A stretch of DNA of 64,000 nt from Maniola hyperantus (taxonomy: Eukaryota > Arthropoda > Insecta > Lepidoptera > Nymphalidae), in assembly GCF_902806685.2 (NCBI RefSeq), contig NC_048546.1, positions 558,001 through 622,000 on the forward strand, in the 5' to 3' direction. The translations under genes were made by a program, and so were the position numbers. Positions within the stretch are counted from its first letter, which is position 1, and each line of letters begins with the position of its first letter. Of the stretch, positions 62,598-64,000 are shown piece by piece. The notes under the pieces were generated by a model. It ran no database searches and was not told the origin of the DNA. It worked only from the letters and a program-made list of their open reading frames with translations.

Positions 62598-63821
62598 TCA
62601 GGCCGTCTTCTCCTGCTCGATGATGTCCTTAGTGGGCAGAGGGTTCTTCTCACAGGTTTCGGTGTGCTTCAACTTTGTGGGGTCGAAGTTTTCGATTCCG
62701 TTCAAGAACTTGTTCTTTTCCTTTTCCGCTTCAATCGCTGGTGGAAAAGAATTCGATTAATAAGATAAGCTATTTTTATGTTACTCTTCAAGTTCATCTA
62801 TCCCACTTTTTTATTCGGCAACAAGTTAGTTAGCCCTTGAGTCTCTCTACAGTCCAAGACCCTATTTTACCTGGTGTGATGCAAGTGGTAAGTAATGCAG
62901 TCTAACATGAAAACGAGTTAACTTGAAAGAATTATAGCATTGAATGAATATAAATTGCTTGGTGTTACGTCTTTGTCGTTTTAAGGTAGGTAATGGCACC
63001 GATTCTAAGCACAATCTAATTTTAGAGTATTCGCACCCTCTTCTTACTATTGTAATATGAAAAGGACAGAAGCAGTTTGACATTTCTAAGTTTAATTTTT
63101 AGATGGTAAAACCCATGATTTTAGCACGCACTCGCGAACCTACTGTTTAAATTTGTATTGTGCACTAAAATTTAGAGTCTTTAAATGTGAAAGTAATGTT
63201 CCGTTCCTTTTTAGCATTAGTAAAAAGAAAAGGATGCAGATACTCTAAATTTAATTTAGAGAGAGACTAGAGAATCGGGGCCAGTAACTTACTTAAAAAA
63301 GTGTTTTGTTTCTGTCTGTATGTTATGATTTCATGGCGCAACCGCTGAACCAATATTGATGAAATTACTTTCACTTTGTACCGAGATTGCTTGGTTCCTG
63401 CAGGAGACGAATATAGGATATTTTATACGCCACGAGTTCCCACGGGATTTACTAATTAATTGGCGCAAACGAAGTCGTGAGCATTAACTAGTATAAAATA
63501 AAGAAAGGAAAAACAATATTAAAGCTCGACCAGAAAAATAAAAACTTTTTGGGGCGCCACATTTGCATTTTTCATTACAACACTTATTCATATACCTAAC
63601 ACATTAGAAACCACAACATACGTCTAGCGAGATTTTCATTTTTCCGGTCAGGTTATACAAGTTTTATGTACATGCTAAAGCGTAAAATAAAGCGTTAAAA
63701 AATAAACCTTCAATGGGCGGCAAGGGGTTTTTTTCCTCAGTCGTCGTATGCTTCATTTGGGTTTTGTCGAAGTGTTCCACTCCATCTAGAAGATTCTGGT
63801 GTGCCTTTTCCGCTGCCACAA
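62598..63821 (-). CDS. Multi-repeat thymosin beta (ciboulot-like), last two exons
   Basis: Actin-binding thymosin beta/WH2-type repeat protein; Drosophila ciboulot has three repeats and promotes actin filament growth in the developing brain. Two exons are visible (minus): 63821-63708 (114 bp, phase 1 both ends, one complete 38-residue repeat with LLDGVEHFDKTQMKHTTTEE and NPLPP) and 62737-62598 (last repeat, FLNGIENFDPTKLKHTET, CEKNPLPTKDIIEQE, stop at 62600-62598). The LKHT(E/T)T actin-binding core is present in both. Joined at GT-AG with GAAG/CGATT, giving EAIEAEKEKN as in known ciboulot proteins. Upstream exons with the start codon lie beyond 64000, so the gene is partial here. Confidence 0.9.
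63300..63490 (-). mobile_element. Helitron-like (Lep1-type) fragment in thymosin intron
   Basis: 'gtgttttgtttctgtctgta' at the left, 'gagttcccacgggatttact' and 'aacgaagtcgtgagcattaa' at the right; diverged. Confidence 0.45.
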
Positions 63822-63872
63822 CTGGTAGAAAGCAAAAAATCGTGCACGGCAAACATAAGTAAACAAGCTGCA

Positions 63873-64000
63873 TTATGTATAAACGGCGGGTGATACAGAG
63901 AGCTATGCTTGGAATTCCTCTGCAGGGTCAAATCAGGAATGAGGAGATCCGTAGGGGAATCAAAGTAACTGAAATGGCTCAACGGGTTGCGAAGCTGAAG
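63873..64000 (+). mobile_element. RTE-type LINE reverse transcriptase fragment at the window edge
   Basis: Reads in one frame as the RTE C-terminal block (RRVIQRAMLGIPLQGQIRNE, then RRGIKVTEMAQRVAKLK) and runs off the window. It is on the strand opposite the thymosin gene, in its intron. The same block appears decayed at 510-665. Confidence 0.75.

Overview
This is nuclear DNA from a lepidopteran (butterfly or moth). The organism call rests on intron-rich insect genes (SMP-30/regucalcin, ovarian tumor, ciboulot-type thymosin beta) embedded in the dispersed repeats typical of Lepidoptera: Helitron-like pieces with the 'cgcgacttcgtccgcgtgga' core, a family with ends reading 'agggttccgtac', tRNA-derived SINEs ending in (GAT)n, and jockey- and RTE-type LINE tails. 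It is not prokaryotic: exons are split by GT-AG introns with continuous reading phase, and most long open frames are shadows of minisatellites.

Layout. 1-5100: intergenic repeats. 5100-22450: a three-gene SMP-30/regucalcin cluster. Gene 1 lies on + (coding 6084-10716, five coding exons, 309 aa). Genes 2 (12770-11121) and 3 (18315-14950) lie on -, each with four coding exons and 307 aa. Genes 2 and 3 are near-identical tandem copies; the copied unit runs from the 3' end of gene 1 to the promoter side of gene 2, because a relic of gene 1's last codons and 3' flank sits at about 14129-14400. Each gene appears to have a 5' noncoding exon. 22700-35500: repeat-rich intergenic DNA with a 36-bp minisatellite, SINEs, LINE tails and many foldback elements; no coding exon was recognised.

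35576-59122 (-): one large gene, the ovarian tumor (otu) homologue. Fourteen coding exons join in frame to about 842 aa: an N-terminal OTU deubiquitinase domain with Cys41 and His144 visible, a Tudor domain, then a Pro/Gly/Tyr/Asn-rich low-complexity tail. Its introns hold three minisatellites (33, 126 and 30 bp), several transposons with clear target-site duplications, and long palindromes. The 126-bp array is made from one of the gene's own exons plus its splice donor, repeated 15 times. The 30-bp array lies behind a partial copy of a downstream otu exon and carries many CACGTG motifs.

59560-60910: a large inverted repeat whose two arms each carry the start of a THAP-domain frame, the remnant of a P-element-like or other THAP transposon. 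62598-63821 (-): the last two exons of a multi-repeat thymosin beta (ciboulot-like) gene whose 5' part lies beyond the right edge. The window ends in an RTE-type reverse transcriptase fragment.

No functional link between the genes is evident. SMP-30 proteins are cytosolic lactonase/calcium-binding enzymes, Otu acts in female germline RNA and protein control, and thymosin beta binds actin. The most unusual content is how otu's own exons have seeded tandem arrays within its introns. All positions were read by eye; splice sites are predictions supported by phase continuity and, for the SMP-30 genes, by agreement among three paralogues.
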